DNA of 64,000 bases from Bacteroides sp. (GCA_023666905.1 JAMPBC010000001.1:106137-170136), one strand, 5' to 3'; numbered from the stretch's first letter, positions 25,603-36,252 are shown. The notes: a model not told the origin generated them from the sequence alone. Numbers and translations are program-made.

Positions 25603-28600
25603 ATGAATTTCAAATTTTTACCGTTTCTTGCAGGAATGGTTCTGTGCACGGGAATTGCCACGCAGAGCGTTCAGGCGGCAGATTATTGCCAATCCGGAAC
25701 GATGACACGCTCAAGCGGTGACCGCGGCATGAATTCATTCCAGCTCACTGACGGCACATCGACACTTGATGTGTCAGTGAACCAATCAAAGAGTTATGGG
25801 TCGGCAACTTATTTCGACAAGACCACCAATGTGCTCACAGTTCAACCGGGCTCCACAATTTCGTTCAGCGAAATGGACTGGACCGGCGCCTGGATGCATG
25901 GCTACGTTTATGTGGACTACGACAACGACGGCACATTCAACACCACAGTAAATGCCGACGGAACGACGCGCGGCGAACTTGTGGCCTACTCCTACTACAA
26001 CACTCAGGACCGCGACGGAGCTTCCGCGCCCAACAGCCGCGGCGTTTCGGCATCGCGCAGTTCGAGTGTAACAACTCAGAGCATGCCCAACTTCACCATT
26101 CCCGCCGACTTGGAAGGTGGCGAATACCGCATGCGCGTGAAAGTTGACTGGAACTCCATTGAACCTTGCGGAAGCTCAACACTCCGTGCCGATGGCGGCT
26201 CCATCACTGATGTGACTCTGAAAGTGCTTCCGCTGACTGACATGACAGTTAGCAATGTATCGGCTTCGCACCAGCAGGGCCAAGTGGCTCCCGGACGTGT
26301 GAATTTGCCGGTTGCAACAGTTACTTTAACTACCAACGGAACACTGAATCCGATTTCGGCCACAGGCATTGAAATGCAGTGGAAAGGTAATGCCAACGTT
26401 AAGAATCTGCGCTGGGTTTACTCCACCAACGGAGCTGTTTCAAACGATGTTGTTGCAACAGTAGAGCCCACGAGCGGAGTTCAAATGGTGAGATTTGACA
26501 AAGAGTTGGCTTACGGTAACAACTACTTTATTCTGCTTGCCGACGTGGCCGAGGATGCCGTGTTCGACACCAACCTGTTGGTTAACGTGACCGGAGTTAT
26601 TGCCGCAAAGGAACTGAATGTAATCAACATGCCCGCAACAAGCGGCATTGTGGTGGCCAACATCATTGACTACACTCTTGGCAACGCACTGTGGTTCAAC
26701 ACTCCGGTGTCGTCAACCACCAACACTGCAATTTGGAACCGAAACGATTTCAGTACCACCGACACCAATCCCGACCAGCTTTGGGAGCGCCAGTCGTTCC
26801 CCTTCGGCAACGGTTCGTTTGGCGGTAACGTGCTTGGTTGCGTGAACCGCGAACGCGTGGTGCTCAATGAAAAAACCCTCTGGATGGGAGGCCCGGGCAC
26901 CGGAGCATCCACTTACTGGGACATGAACAATACCGTGAGCGATGCCACACTTGCCTCAATCCGCAGCAACCTTGCCAACGGCAATACCACATCGGCCCAC
27001 TCACTTGTGTCGTCGAACTACAAGGGCAAAATTGACTACAACCGCAACCGCTTCGGTGTGTTCACTACCATGGGTGAAGCTTACGTTTCAACCGGCATCA
27101 CCGAAGGTAGCGCCACCAATTACAAGCGCATTGTCAACATGGACCGCGGCATGATTGTGGTTGAATTCGAATCGGACGGAACAAAATACCAGCGTCGCTA
27201 TTTCGCTTCATATCCCGACAGCGTGATGGTTTGGCGCTACACCTCTGAAGGTGCTCCGCAGAACCTCACATTCTCTTTGGCCACTCCCCAGACCGTTAAT
27301 TCCGTGACCTCGCCTGCCGACGGCACCCTGCTATACAATGGCAAGCTCTCAAACAACAACATGCAATGGGCTTTGCAGGTATTTGTACGCACAAACGACG
27401 GTGGCACCGTGACAGCCAATCCCACCGCACGCACCATAACCGTTTCCGGTTCAAACGATGTTGAGTTCATTCTTGCCGGCGACACCGACTATGCCATGAA
27501 TTTCGACCCGAGCTTCACCGACCCTGCCACTTACGTGGGCGTTGACCCCGTGGCAAGCGTGAACGCCATGGTTGAAAAAGCATCGGCAAAATCGTGGGAG
27601 GAACTATACGACAATCACTATGCCGATTATTCCGAGCTGTTCAACCGCGTTGAATTGCAAATCAATCCCTCGGAATCGTTCGACAATCTTCCCACTCCCA
27701 CCCGTCTGGCAAACTACCGCAAGGGCACACTTGACCATGAGCTCGAACAGCAATACTTCCAGTATGGCCGCTACCTGCTCATTTCCAGCTCACGTGCCGG
27801 CAACATGCCCGCCAACCTTCAGGGTATGTGGCACAACAACCTCGACGGCCCCTGGCGTGTGGACTACCACAACAACATCAACCTGCAGATGAACTACTGG
27901 CCTGCAACCTGCACCAACCTGCTGGAATGTTTCACTCCGTTCATTGACTACGTTCGCGGACTCGTCAAACCGGGCGAACGCACCGCTACCGCCTACTATG
28001 GCGCACGCGGCTGGACAGCAGAAGTGTCAACCAACATCTTCGGCTTCACCGCACCGCTGAACTCCACCGACATGTCGTGGAACTACAACCCCACCGCCGG
28101 ACCGTGGCTCGCCACCCAGATATGGGAATATTACGACTACACCCGCGACAAGGAATGGCTGCGCGAAATCGGCTACCCAATTATCAAATCAAGCGCCAAC
28201 TTTGTTAGTGACCTGCTGTACATGCACAATGGCACCTACACTTCGGCTCCCTCGTATTCACCCGAACATGGCACCGCCGACCTTGGCGCCACCTACGCCA
28301 ACGCCGTTACCCGCGAAGTGCTTTCAGAAGCCATTGCAGCTTCCGAAATTCTCAACGAAAATCCTTCGGAACTCAACGAATGGAAAGAGAAACTTGAAAA
28401 GATGTATCCCTACCAGGTTGGACGTTACGGCCAACTTCAGGAATGGTACAACGACATTGACACCTACAATGACACCCACCGTCACACCAACCACTTGTTC
28501 GGTCTGCACCCCGGAACATCCATCAATTCTCTGAAGGATGCCGACCTTGTTGCAGCTTGCAAGGAAACCCTGAAGCAACGCGGCGACGAAGCCACCGGCT

Positions 28601-29319
28601 GGTCAATGGGTTGGAAACTCAATCACTGGGCACGCTTGCTTGACGGCGACCACGCTTACATTCTGTTCCAGAACCTGCTGAAAAACGGAACCGCCGACAA
28701 TATGTGGGACCTCCATCCGCCATTCCAGATTGACGGTAACTTCGGTGGCACAGCCGGTGTTTCGGAACTCTTCCTGCAGAGCCACAACGGTGTGCTTCAT
28801 CTGCTCCCCGCTCTCCCCTCGGAATGGACCGACGGTAAAATCTCCGGTCTGCGCACCCGCGGCAACTTCACCGTCGACGTGGTTTATGCCGGCGGCAAAC
28901 TTGACCACGCAATCATTGTGTCAAACGCCGGTGAACATTGCAAGGTGCTTTACAACGGTAAGGAAACCGAATTCGACACTCAGGAAGGCGCAACCTACCG
29001 CGTGAACTACAATTCTGTTAACGATGAGCTTTCAATCGATGACCTCTCCGGAATTTCAACAGTTGGAGCTGAAGCTGACAGCAATGTTCAAGTTTCGCAA
29101 AACGGCCGTCAAATCACCGTAACCGTAAGCGGACCTTCAGTTGGCAAAATCAACATTGACACTTTCAACGTAAGCGGACAGAAAGTAAAAGGCCTCAACG
29201 TTGACAAAAATGCCGGCTCGGTGACTGCCGCAATGAACTTGAATGTCACTCCGGGCGTGTACTTTCTACATGTTGAAGGCGAAGCCGTGAATCAGACAAA
29301 AAAGTTGGTGATTAAGTAA
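25603..29319 (+). CDS. Secreted GH95 family glycosidase (alpha-L-fucosidase type), multidomain
   Basis: A 1238-residue secreted enzyme: signal peptide (1-25), a GEVED-like beta domain (about 30-210; VYVDYDNDGTFN), a sialidase-N-like beta domain (about 212-355), the GH95 region (about 360-1130) and a type IX-like sorting tail ending GVYFLHVEGEAVNQ and TKKLVIK. The GH95 catalytic centre appears intact: N758-x-N760 (HNNINLQMNYW) and D1044 (FQIDGNFGG), by analogy with the Bifidobacterium 1,2-alpha-L-fucosidase. The general acid is probably E888 or E905. It probably removes fucose (or a related sugar such as galactose) from host mucin or plant glycans. No SusC/SusD pair is nearby. Confidence 0.88.
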   Translation: MNFKFLPFLAGMVLCTGIATQSVQAADYCQSGTMTRSSGDRGMNSFQLTDGTSTLDVSVNQSKSYGSATYFDKTTNVLTVQPGSTISFSEMDWTGAWMHGYVYVDYDNDGTFNTTVNADGTTRGELVAYSYYNTQDRDGASAPNSRGVSASRSSSVTTQSMPNFTIPADLEGGEYRMRVKVDWNSIEPCGSSTLRADGGSITDVTLKVLPLTDMTVSNVSASHQQGQVAPGRVNLPVATVTLTTNGTLNPISATGIEMQWKGNANVKNLRWVYSTNGAVSNDVVATVEPTSGVQMVRFDKELAYGNNYFILLADVAEDAVFDTNLLVNVTGVIAAKELNVINMPATSGIVVANIIDYTLGNALWFNTPVSSTTNTAIWNRNDFSTTDTNPDQLWERQSFPFGNGSFGGNVLGCVNRERVVLNEKTLWMGGPGTGASTYWDMNNTVSDATLASIRSNLANGNTTSAHSLVSSNYKGKIDYNRNRFGVFTTMGEAYVSTGITEGSATNYKRIVNMDRGMIVVEFESDGTKYQRRYFASYPDSVMVWRYTSEGAPQNLTFSLATPQTVNSVTSPADGTLLYNGKLSNNNMQWALQVFVRTNDGGTVTANPTARTITVSGSNDVEFILAGDTDYAMNFDPSFTDPATYVGVDPVASVNAMVEKASAKSWEELYDNHYADYSELFNRVELQINPSESFDNLPTPTRLANYRKGTLDHELEQQYFQYGRYLLISSSRAGNMPANLQGMWHNNLDGPWRVDYHNNINLQMNYWPATCTNLLECFTPFIDYVRGLVKPGERTATAYYGARGWTAEVSTNIFGFTAPLNSTDMSWNYNPTAGPWLATQIWEYYDYTRDKEWLREIGYPIIKSSANFVSDLLYMHNGTYTSAPSYSPEHGTADLGATYANAVTREVLSEAIAASEILNENPSELNEWKEKLEKMYPYQVGRYGQLQEWYNDIDTYNDTHRHTNHLFGLHPGTSINSLKDADLVAACKETLKQRGDEATGWSMGWKLNHWARLLDGDHAYILFQNLLKNGTADNMWDLHPPFQIDGNFGGTAGVSELFLQSHNGVLHLLPALPSEWTDGKISGLRTRGNFTVDVVYAGGKLDHAIIVSNAGEHCKVLYNGKETEFDTQEGATYRVNYNSVNDELSIDDLSGISTVGAEADSNVQVSQNGRQITVTVSGPSVGKINIDTFNVSGQKVKGLNVDKNAGSVTAAMNLNVTPGVYFLHVEGEAVNQTKKLVIK

Positions 29320-29344
29320 CACAACTTCTCAAATATCTCACACC

Positions 29345-29379
29345 GGAGCGGGAGGCACTTTGCTTCCCGCTCCTTTTTT
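29345..29379 (+). terminator. Rho-independent terminator after the GH95 gene
   Basis: A perfect 9-bp stem GGAGCGGGA/TCCCGCTCC, with extra GC pairing in the loop, is followed directly by T6. It lies 25 bases after the stop codon. Confidence 0.88.
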
Positions 29380-29457
29380 GCAACCAATAGTTTTTTTCTC
29401 TTTGCAACCTATCAGTTCCCGGCAATCGGCTTTTGCGGTCAACGGAAGAAATTCGGC

Positions 29458-29488
29458 TTGCGGTATATGGGATTTTTTTGTAACTTAG
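29458..29488 (+). promoter_or_regulatory. Promoter of thyA-folA
   Basis: TTG (29458-29460), 20 bases and TAACTTAG (29481-29488) fit the Bacteroidetes promoter with one change in the -7 box, 29 bases before the thyA ATG. Confidence 0.5.
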
Positions 29489-29517
29489 CCGAAGATTAAA
29501 ACCTTGAACCACTCACA

Positions 29518-30312
29518 ATGAAGCAATATCAGGACCTACTGCGCAACATTATTGAACACGGAACCGACAAAGGAGACCGCACCGGCACGGGTACCCGCTC
29601 ACTGTTCGGCTATCAGATGCGTTTCAACATGGCCGACGGCTTTCCGTTGCTCACCACCAAAAAACTCCACCTCAAGTCAATTATCCACGAGTTGCTGTGG
29701 TTTCTCAAAGGTGACACAAACGTGAAGTATCTTCAGGACAACGGAGTGAGGATTTGGAACGAATGGGCCGGTCCTGACGGTGATTTGGGACATATCTACG
29801 GCTATCAATGGCGCTCGTGGCCCGACTACTCAGGCGGAGCGATAGACCAGATTTCGGAAGCAGTGGAAACCATAAAACACAACCCCGATTCACGCCGGAT
29901 AATTGTGAGCGCATGGAATGTGGCCGATCTCCCGAACATGAATCTGCCCCCCTGCCATGCTTTTTTTCAATTCTACGTTGCCGACGGCAAGCTGAGCCTG
30001 CAGCTTTATCAGCGCAGCGCCGATTCGTTTTTGGGAGTGCCGTTCAACATTGCATCGTACGCATTGTTGCTTCTGATGATGGCTCAGGTTACCGGACTTG
30101 AAGCGGGCGACTTTGTGCACACATTGGGCGACGCGCACATCTACAACAACCACTTCGAACAGGTGAAACTACAGCTTGAACGCGAGCCCCGACAGCTCCC
30201 CCGCATGATTCTCAACCCCGAGGTGAAGGATATTTTCCAATTCAAGTTCGACGACTTCAAGCTTGAAGGCTACGACCCTCATCCTCACATTCCCGGAAAA
30301 GTATCGGTTTAA
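29518..30312 (+). CDS. thyA: Thymidylate synthase
   Basis: ThyA methylates dUMP to dTMP with methylene-tetrahydrofolate. The 264-residue protein has exactly the E. coli length, with the catalytic C146 in [11 protein letters not shown], the substrate-binding [11 protein letters not shown] loop, and [18 protein letters not shown]. It lies just before folA, which recycles the dihydrofolate made in the reaction, a common and logical pairing. Confidence 0.98.
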   Translation: MKQYQDLLRNIIEHGTDKGDRTGTGTRSLFGYQMRFNMADGFPLLTTKKLHLKSIIHELLWFLKGDTNVKYLQDNGVRIWNEWAGPDGDLGHIYGYQWRSWPDYSGGAIDQISEAVETIKHNPDSRRIIVSAWNVADLPNMNLPPCHAFFQFYVADGKLSLQLYQRSADSFLGVPFNIASYALLLLMMAQVTGLEAGDFVHTLGDAHIYNNHFEQVKLQLEREPRQLPRMILNPEVKDIFQFKFDDFKLEGYDPHPHIPGKVSV

Positions 30313-30322
30313 AGGCATCGCA

Positions 30323-30820
30323 ATGGCAAAAGTTACCATAATAGCAATTGTGGCCCGCAACGGGGCAATTGGGCGGGGTGGCGACCAGCCATTCCACATT
30401 TCGGCCGATTTCAGGCGATTCAAGCAACTCACAACGGGCAAACCCATTGTGATGGGGCGGAGAACATTCGAAGCACTTCCTTCAGGCGCCTTGCCGCACA
30501 GGCGCAACATTGTGGTGACCCGAAACCAAGATTACCGTGCCAAGGATGCCGAAACGGCTCCAAGCCTCGAGGCGGCAGTGAATCTTTGCAGTGATGCTGA
30601 AGATATTATGGTGATTGGCGGAGGTGAAATTTACCGGCAGGCAATGCCACTTGCCTCCACCTTAATGCTCACCGAAGTGGATGCCGACGTTGACAATGCC
30701 GACACCTTCTTCCCAACAGTTGACCGGAAAGAGTGGGTTGAGACTGAGCGTTCGGAGCGGTTTACCGACCCCAAAAGCGGCGTTTGCTACACGTTCGCAA
30801 CCTATTCGCGCACCATATAG
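30323..30820 (+). CDS. folA: Dihydrofolate reductase
   Basis: FolA reduces dihydrofolate to tetrahydrofolate with NADPH. The 165-residue product shows IAIVARNGAIGRGGDQPFHI, the PIVMGRRTFEALP loop and VIGGGEIYRQAMP, in normal order. The ATG at 30323 (MAKVTIIAIV) sits 10 bases after the thyA stop; the longer frame from 30263 lies within thyA. It converges with aroB with a 27-base gap. Confidence 0.96.
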   Translation: MAKVTIIAIVARNGAIGRGGDQPFHISADFRRFKQLTTGKPIVMGRRTFEALPSGALPHRRNIVVTRNQDYRAKDAETAPSLEAAVNLCSDAEDIMVIGGGEIYRQAMPLASTLMLTEVDADVDNADTFFPTVDRKEWVETERSERFTDPKSGVCYTFATYSRTI

Positions 30821-30847
30821 GCATATAGGCCACGCACATATACAAGA

Positions 30848-31912
30848 TTATGCACCAAGCAGGTCGCGCGCAATGTCAAGCGCGGTTTCAATTTCTTTAA
30901 TGCCCGGCTTGCAATCAATGTGGATTTTCCCGGGAGCGTCAAGCAGCGTGAAGTTTATTTCCGTGACCGATGCATTTTTCTTGTCATGGCGCATGAACTC
31001 AATGAGCCGTGGATAATCGTTGCAGGTTATTTTCGGCACAGGATAGTACTCCTTGACAAAAGCACCCACAGCTTGAAGTTCGGCAGAGGGGAATCCGAGC
31101 AACATGTGCGAGAGCACCAAATCAACAATCAGGCCGTGGGCCACCGCCACACCATGAGGCAACTCACACCCGGAGAGCATGGCCAACGACTCGAAGGCGT
31201 GAGCGGCAGTGTGGCCAAGGTTCAAAGCCCGTCGGATGCCCTTTTCCAAGGGGTCCTGCTCCACAATGTTGCATTTCACTTTCACTGACGTTTCAATCAA
31301 GGGTCCGAGCCGCGAAGCGTCGCAGCGGTGAAGGTCAACGCCCAACGCCTTGTGCAAACTGCCGGAAGAGTCCAACAGGGCATGCTTGAGCACTTCGCCA
31401 TAGCCCGAAAGCAGCTCCATGTGTGGCAACGTTGAGTAAAATTGCGGCGAAACAATCACGGCCTCGGCCTCGCGGAAAGCTCCAACCTCATTTTTAAGTC
31501 CATTGAAATTAATGCCGGTTTTCCCTCCAACTGCGGCATCGACCGCACCGAGCAGAGTGGTGGGGATGTTGATGAACCGGATGCCGCGTTTGAAAGTCGC
31601 AGCGGCGAATCCACCTAAGTCAGTAACCATTCCGCCACCGAGGTTTATCAACAGCGACCCGCGGTTGGCGCCTTGATTGCCAAGTTGGGTCCACACCTCT
31701 TGGAGAGATGTGATGTTCTTGTTGCTGTCGCCCGCAGGGATTGTGATTGTAGATGCCATGCCAACGGTTTGCGAGGCGGTGAGAAGAGGCACACAATGGT
31801 TCAGCGTGTTGACATCGGTGAGCAAAAACACCTGGCGGGGAGAAAATGCCTCCGTGAGCTCATCAATAACCGGCGCGGGCGCAGCGGTGAAGATAATTTG
31901 CTGCGCCATCAA
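30848..31912 (-). CDS. aroB: 3-dehydroquinate synthase
   Basis: AroB converts DAHP to 3-dehydroquinate, the second step of the shikimate pathway, with NAD+ and a divalent metal. The 354-residue protein has the NAD-binding GGGMVTDLGGFAAATFKRG, the KTGINFNGLKNEVGAF loop, and the metal-binding histidines of NLGHTAAHAFESL and HGVAVAHGL. It overlaps the preceding HAD gene by four bases. Confidence 0.96.
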   Translation of the reverse strand: MMAQQIIFTAAPAPVIDELTEAFSPRQVFLLTDVNTLNHCVPLLTASQTVGMASTITIPAGDSNKNITSLQEVWTQLGNQGANRGSLLINLGGGMVTDLGGFAAATFKRGIRFINIPTTLLGAVDAAVGGKTGINFNGLKNEVGAFREAEAVIVSPQFYSTLPHMELLSGYGEVLKHALLDSSGSLHKALGVDLHRCDASRLGPLIETSVKVKCNIVEQDPLEKGIRRALNLGHTAAHAFESLAMLSGCELPHGVAVAHGLIVDLVLSHMLLGFPSAELQAVGAFVKEYYPVPKITCNDYPRLIEFMRHDKKNASVTEINFTLLDAPGKIHIDCKPGIKEIETALDIARDLLGA

Positions 31913-32658
31913 TTGAAATTTCTTGAGGTTGTGATAAAGCCATAGACCAGCAGCGGAAGGACTTCGGCAAATTCCTCCATGCTGCCAAACACAATGTCGG
32001 CACCGGATTCGTAGAGTTCACCCGGATTCAGAGGGCCGGTGTTGACACCCACGGTGAAAGCCCCGGAAGCATGTCCGGCCTCGACTCCCAACGGAGCATT
32101 CTCCACTACAATACATTCGTTTGGCTTCACATCGGCAAGCTCCATTGCTTTGAAATAGGGCTCAGGCGAGGGCTTTCCATGCTTCACATCGCGCGAGGTC
32201 ACACGCAAATCCATGTTGAACGCGCCGGGGAAATCTTTACTCAGGCGATTGATGAGCGAGGACTGGCCGGAACCTGTGACGAGCACACGTTTAATGCTCA
32301 CCGATTCCAAAAAGTCAAGCATGCGGTCGGCCCCCGGCATGGGAGCCACCGGGGGCATGGATGCAAATATCTCGGTTTTGCGCTTGTAAAGATCGGTCAT
32401 CTCCTTTTCCGTGGCCGGACGGCCAAGTTTCTGACGGAAAATGGTATCGATTGTGGAAGCCCCGGTGCGACCTTCGTAGCGAAAAAACACCTTGCTCGGC
32501 AAATCGATGCCCAACTCGCCCATGAGTTGTTGCCATGCCAGTGCGTGGCTTGGCATGGAATCGTAGAGCGTGCCGTCCATGTCAATCAAAGCAGCTCGCG
32601 GAGTTACGCTAATGTAATCGTGTTCGGCAAGGAATTTTTGTATGGTAGCGGTGTACAT
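31909..32658 (-). CDS. HAD-superfamily phosphatase / beta-phosphoglucomutase-like
   Basis: A 249-residue protein with the HAD motifs in order: IDMDGTLYDS near residue 25, VLVTGSGQSS, GKPSPEPYFKAM and VVENAPLGVEAG. The cap insertion lies between motifs I and II, as in beta-phosphoglucomutase-like enzymes. The substrate cannot be told from sequence; a sugar phosphate is likely. It sits between the AsmA-like gene (3-base gap) and aroB in one operon. Confidence 0.88.
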   Translation of the reverse strand: MYTATIQKFLAEHDYISVTPRAALIDMDGTLYDSMPSHALAWQQLMGELGIDLPSKVFFRYEGRTGASTIDTIFRQKLGRPATEKEMTDLYKRKTEIFASMPPVAPMPGADRMLDFLESVSIKRVLVTGSGQSSLINRLSKDFPGAFNMDLRVTSRDVKHGKPSPEPYFKAMELADVKPNECIVVENAPLGVEAGHASGAFTVGVNTGPLNPGELYESGADIVFGSMEEFAEVLPLLVYGFITTSRNFN

Positions 32659-32661
32659 GGG

Positions 32662-35600
32662 CTATTTCTTTTTCTTTTTTTGTTTTGAATTGGTGGATGG
32701 CACGGTTGCAATTGTGTCGCCCGGCATAACAAATCCCGCGGGGCGTTCAATGAGACCTTGCTGAATGAGTTGCACTGAATCGGCATGGCTGAAGCTGTCG
32801 TCAGCCACATTGCCGCCCTTGCTACCACTTACCGAGCCGCTTCCGGGCTTGCGGGAATCCTGCAAACGCAGACCGCGTGACCCGGTGGCACGCACTCCAC
32901 GACGGAATACATTTGAAATTTTGTTGACAAGGTTCACACGCAATGTGTCGGTAATCTGACGGCTCTGAGCTACGGTTTTCTCATTAATGCGGGCTTTGCC
33001 GAGCCTGATTTTCATTTTTTCGGGCGTTCCTTTTATATTGATACCAAATTTGAACGGTATGGGCGATTTTATGACAGCCACATGATAGTCAAGGTTGAAG
33101 GCTGCGTCGTTGCTTCCACGCACTCCAATACGGTAGCGGTCCATGTCGAAAATAAAGGGATACAGATCAATGTAACCATCGTGTATGGCCACTTCCACAT
33201 CCATGTGGTCAATCATATTTTTGTCCTTTTTCTTGAACAGCATCCATTTGGCAATTGTGCGGAATGTTTCGTTGTCAAGCAGTTGCAGGCTGTCGCCGGA
33301 AATTTTCAGTGCCATGTCAAGCGAAGCCAGGTCAAGATTCATCACCGAGTCAAGGCGCGTTGTCAAAGCCAGGTCAGCATCGACAATGCCACGCACTTCG
33401 CCAAGCAAAGGCAGGAGCGAGTCAACTCCCGGCATCATGTCAAGCACCGAACGCAGGTTCAGCCGGCGGATTCCCACAGCTGCAGCGAGTGAGAGGTCCT
33501 GTGCGGTAGGTGCAGAATAGAGTGCGGTGAAGTTAACGGCTCCAATGGAAGTATAAGCCCGCAAGCGGTCAAGATTCACGGCGCCGTCAAACATCTCCAC
33601 CAACCCGTCCAGGCCGTGGAGCCAAAGGTCGGCATACTTCACATGCTTGGCCTTGAGCGAGAAACGGGCATCAATGTTCGAGGGAATAACCACGGCTGTC
33701 ATGGAGGTGTCAGACAACTGATTGTCATATTGACGTTGCAACGCTTCGTCATCCTCGCCGTCAACGCCGTCCTCAATCAGCTTAATCTGGCCGGCGGTGA
33801 GTTTGTCGGCAAACACCGCACCGCGAAGCATTGTGGCCATAAGGTCGTTAACGTCAATGGTGTCTGATTTAACACTGAAATCAAGGTCGAAGGGCACCCT
33901 ACTGCGCGACATCAGGGCCCGGGATATGTTTCGCACCGAACCGTTAAGCAGGAAATCGCTTTGGTTCATGGTGAGAAGGGTGTTGCGAAGCACCACGGAA
34001 TCGGTTGAAAAAGAGAGGTCCAAATTTCGCAACGTGTTGCGCGAGGGGAAGTAAGGAGTGAACACTCTGACACGTTCGGCCGAAAAATCGCCGTTAGCAT
34101 TCCAGCGGCGAAGCAGCGAACGAATGGAGTTGTCAACTTCCACATCAATATTTTCACGGCCCTGCCGCGACTTATCGTACTCGGCCATTTTACGCATTGC
34201 ACGCCCCATGATTAATGCCCGGATTGAGTCGGACGACAGCTCGGGATGCGCGGCGGCAATAGAATCGAAAACATGCTGCCGGCGAGCCGACATAACAGGC
34301 TTGCTCTTGGGATGGAGAACCAAATCGGCAACGCCATGGCGCACCATCAAACGGTTGAAGCGGTCGGCATAGCGAACGAAATCGGACTTGACCAGAGCTT
34401 TGAGCAGAGGGCTACGAGCCTGACTGTTGTAACGTTGCAGCGAGGCGGCAATCATTGAATTGCGCAGACGAATGCGAATGGAATCGGAGTCGGAACGGAG
34501 AGAAATGCGGGCCGCCTTGATGCTGGCACCTATGGGGTTGATTTGTGATGTGTCGGATGAAGCTGCGACATTTCGCATGCCAACACCGGCACTCAAATCG
34601 GCTCCGGCCAGCATTACACCGGGTTGCATAAGAGCCATGGTGTCGATGGTGAGCGATGCGGTGAGCATGGAATCGACCATGGTTTCCTTAAATGTAATTG
34701 AGGAACTTGAACCGAGCTTAAATTCAGCGCGGTTCATAAATGCTTCAATAGAGCCATCGGTCATTGCCATGCGGAATTGGGACAACGTGAGCTGCCCATC
34801 GATTTTTGAACGGTGGAATTGTTGAGGCGTGAGGTAGCTCATACGTGTGTACACCTTGGCAACGCCGTGAAGGGTACCGCGAATGGTGCAAGGAAGTGCA
34901 TCAAGCAATTGTGAGGGCAGATTCTGAATGGTGAGCGTTCCGTTGAAACCTGCATCAATCAAAGGGTCGGTTATGGGGGTGGTGACCAAAGCGTCAAGGG
35001 TGAAATCAATGGCTTTTCCGGCTGCCGAGAGTTTCTTGACATTAATGGTGGAGGCGTTGAAATTGTTGCAGTCAACGCAAGCTTCCACATCGGCTTGCAG
35101 CTTGGAGAGGTTAAGGCGGTCAAATTCCACTTTGGAGGCTTCGGCCCGGAATGAAGCATCGACCAACGGGAGCTCGCCGGCTGTCAAATTGCACGGCTTA
35201 AGCAGTTTCACGCCCATTTCCATTTTAAGGTCGGTGGCAAGAGGCTTGAGCATGGCGCGATGTTCTTCGGGAATCAACGCAACGGCTTTCATGAGCTCAA
35301 CTTGAGGAATAGAGGCCGTGAGCGACTTCACCACCATGTTGCGGGTCATGTCAAGCTCGGTTGAAAACTTAGCAGCAACTTCCCCTACCCTGACGGTGAA
35401 ATCACGCAACCCAATCTCCATTGGTTTCTTACTCTGCCACTGCACTTTGCCATTTACGGCAAATGGAGTGGATGCAATTTTCACAACAGGCAACGATGCC
35501 AATGCATCGCCATTGAAATCGAGGGCGTAAAGCGGCTCGCTTGAGGTTGAATCGGCCAACTCCATTCGGGCAAGATTGACGGAGCAATCCATTGAATCGG

Positions 35601-36225
35601 CCGGAGAGCGGAATCGCACCTTCATTCCGTTGACAATGCTGAAACGGTTCAGGGCAATGTCAGGCAATTCAAGAGGTTTCGCAGTGGTGTCCGGCTCCGA
35701 GGGGGGCATTATGAGATAGTTGGCCGTGAGCGAGTCAACTTGCACAAGGTTGGCTCGGATGTCGTTGAAATCAACATCGTAGAGTTCTATATTGCCCACC
35801 ATGAGCGAGGTGAGGTTTATCCCCCCGGCAAAACCTTTGACAAACAGCAGGCTGTCGGCATCGGAGGGAAGTGTGGAACGGACCGAGTCAGGCAGATTGG
35901 CAAGAGAGCGGCTGGTGAGCTGCAGCGAGTCAACCTGCACCGAGAAGCGGGGAAAAGTTGACCAGAATGTGAGTTCAACACGACCGGCATTGACATCGGC
36001 CAGCAAATATTCGCTGGCATATTTGTTAACCAAAGGCGTAAGGCGTTCGGGGGTGAGAGTCCACACCACCAGTGAGATTCCGGCAGTGACCAGAAGCACC
36101 ACAGCTAATATCAGAACAAGAGTCCATTTAATCACTCTTGCCCACCAAGGGCGTTTGCGCTTGGGCAACTTTTCAACCGCGGGTTGTTCGGGTTGAGGGG
36201 AGGTGTTTGTTGGCTGGTCTGACAT
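32662..36225 (-). CDS. Very large AsmA-like membrane-anchored protein
   Basis: An 1187-residue protein with a basic, disordered N-terminus, one membrane helix (about residues 30-55, WTLVLILAVVLLVTAGISLV) and a long periplasmic body of repeated beta-strands, with an AsmA-type C-terminal half. It ends in a lysine tail. AsmA/TamB-like proteins are thought to bridge the periplasm and move phospholipids or help outer-membrane assembly; that role is inferred here. It follows the DUF5715-like gene and is upstream of the HAD gene. Confidence 0.82.
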   Translation of the reverse strand: MSDQPTNTSPQPEQPAVEKLPKRKRPWWARVIKWTLVLILAVVLLVTAGISLVVWTLTPERLTPLVNKYASEYLLADVNAGRVELTFWSTFPRFSVQVDSLQLTSRSLANLPDSVRSTLPSDADSLLFVKGFAGGINLTSLMVGNIELYDVDFNDIRANLVQVDSLTANYLIMPPSEPDTTAKPLELPDIALNRFSIVNGMKVRFRSPADSMDCSVNLARMELADSTSSEPLYALDFNGDALASLPVVKIASTPFAVNGKVQWQSKKPMEIGLRDFTVRVGEVAAKFSTELDMTRNMVVKSLTASIPQVELMKAVALIPEEHRAMLKPLATDLKMEMGVKLLKPCNLTAGELPLVDASFRAEASKVEFDRLNLSKLQADVEACVDCNNFNASTINVKKLSAAGKAIDFTLDALVTTPITDPLIDAGFNGTLTIQNLPSQLLDALPCTIRGTLHGVAKVYTRMSYLTPQQFHRSKIDGQLTLSQFRMAMTDGSIEAFMNRAEFKLGSSSSITFKETMVDSMLTASLTIDTMALMQPGVMLAGADLSAGVGMRNVAASSDTSQINPIGASIKAARISLRSDSDSIRIRLRNSMIAASLQRYNSQARSPLLKALVKSDFVRYADRFNRLMVRHGVADLVLHPKSKPVMSARRQHVFDSIAAAHPELSSDSIRALIMGRAMRKMAEYDKSRQGRENIDVEVDNSIRSLLRRWNANGDFSAERVRVFTPYFPSRNTLRNLDLSFSTDSVVLRNTLLTMNQSDFLLNGSVRNISRALMSRSRVPFDLDFSVKSDTIDVNDLMATMLRGAVFADKLTAGQIKLIEDGVDGEDDEALQRQYDNQLSDTSMTAVVIPSNIDARFSLKAKHVKYADLWLHGLDGLVEMFDGAVNLDRLRAYTSIGAVNFTALYSAPTAQDLSLAAAVGIRRLNLRSVLDMMPGVDSLLPLLGEVRGIVDADLALTTRLDSVMNLDLASLDMALKISGDSLQLLDNETFRTIAKWMLFKKKDKNMIDHMDVEVAIHDGYIDLYPFIFDMDRYRIGVRGSNDAAFNLDYHVAVIKSPIPFKFGINIKGTPEKMKIRLGKARINEKTVAQSRQITDTLRVNLVNKISNVFRRGVRATGSRGLRLQDSRKPGSGSVSGSKGGNVADDSFSHADSVQLIQQGLIERPAGFVMPGDTIATVPSTNSKQKKKKK

Positions 36226-36252
36226 TCCGGTAAATGGATTGGTGTTAACACT

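Noticed and set aside
30821..30847. Short repeat GGCATATAGGC region between folA and aroB
   Set aside because: Only a chance doubled CATATAGG; the gap is 27 bases between convergent genes and shows no hairpin with a T-run.
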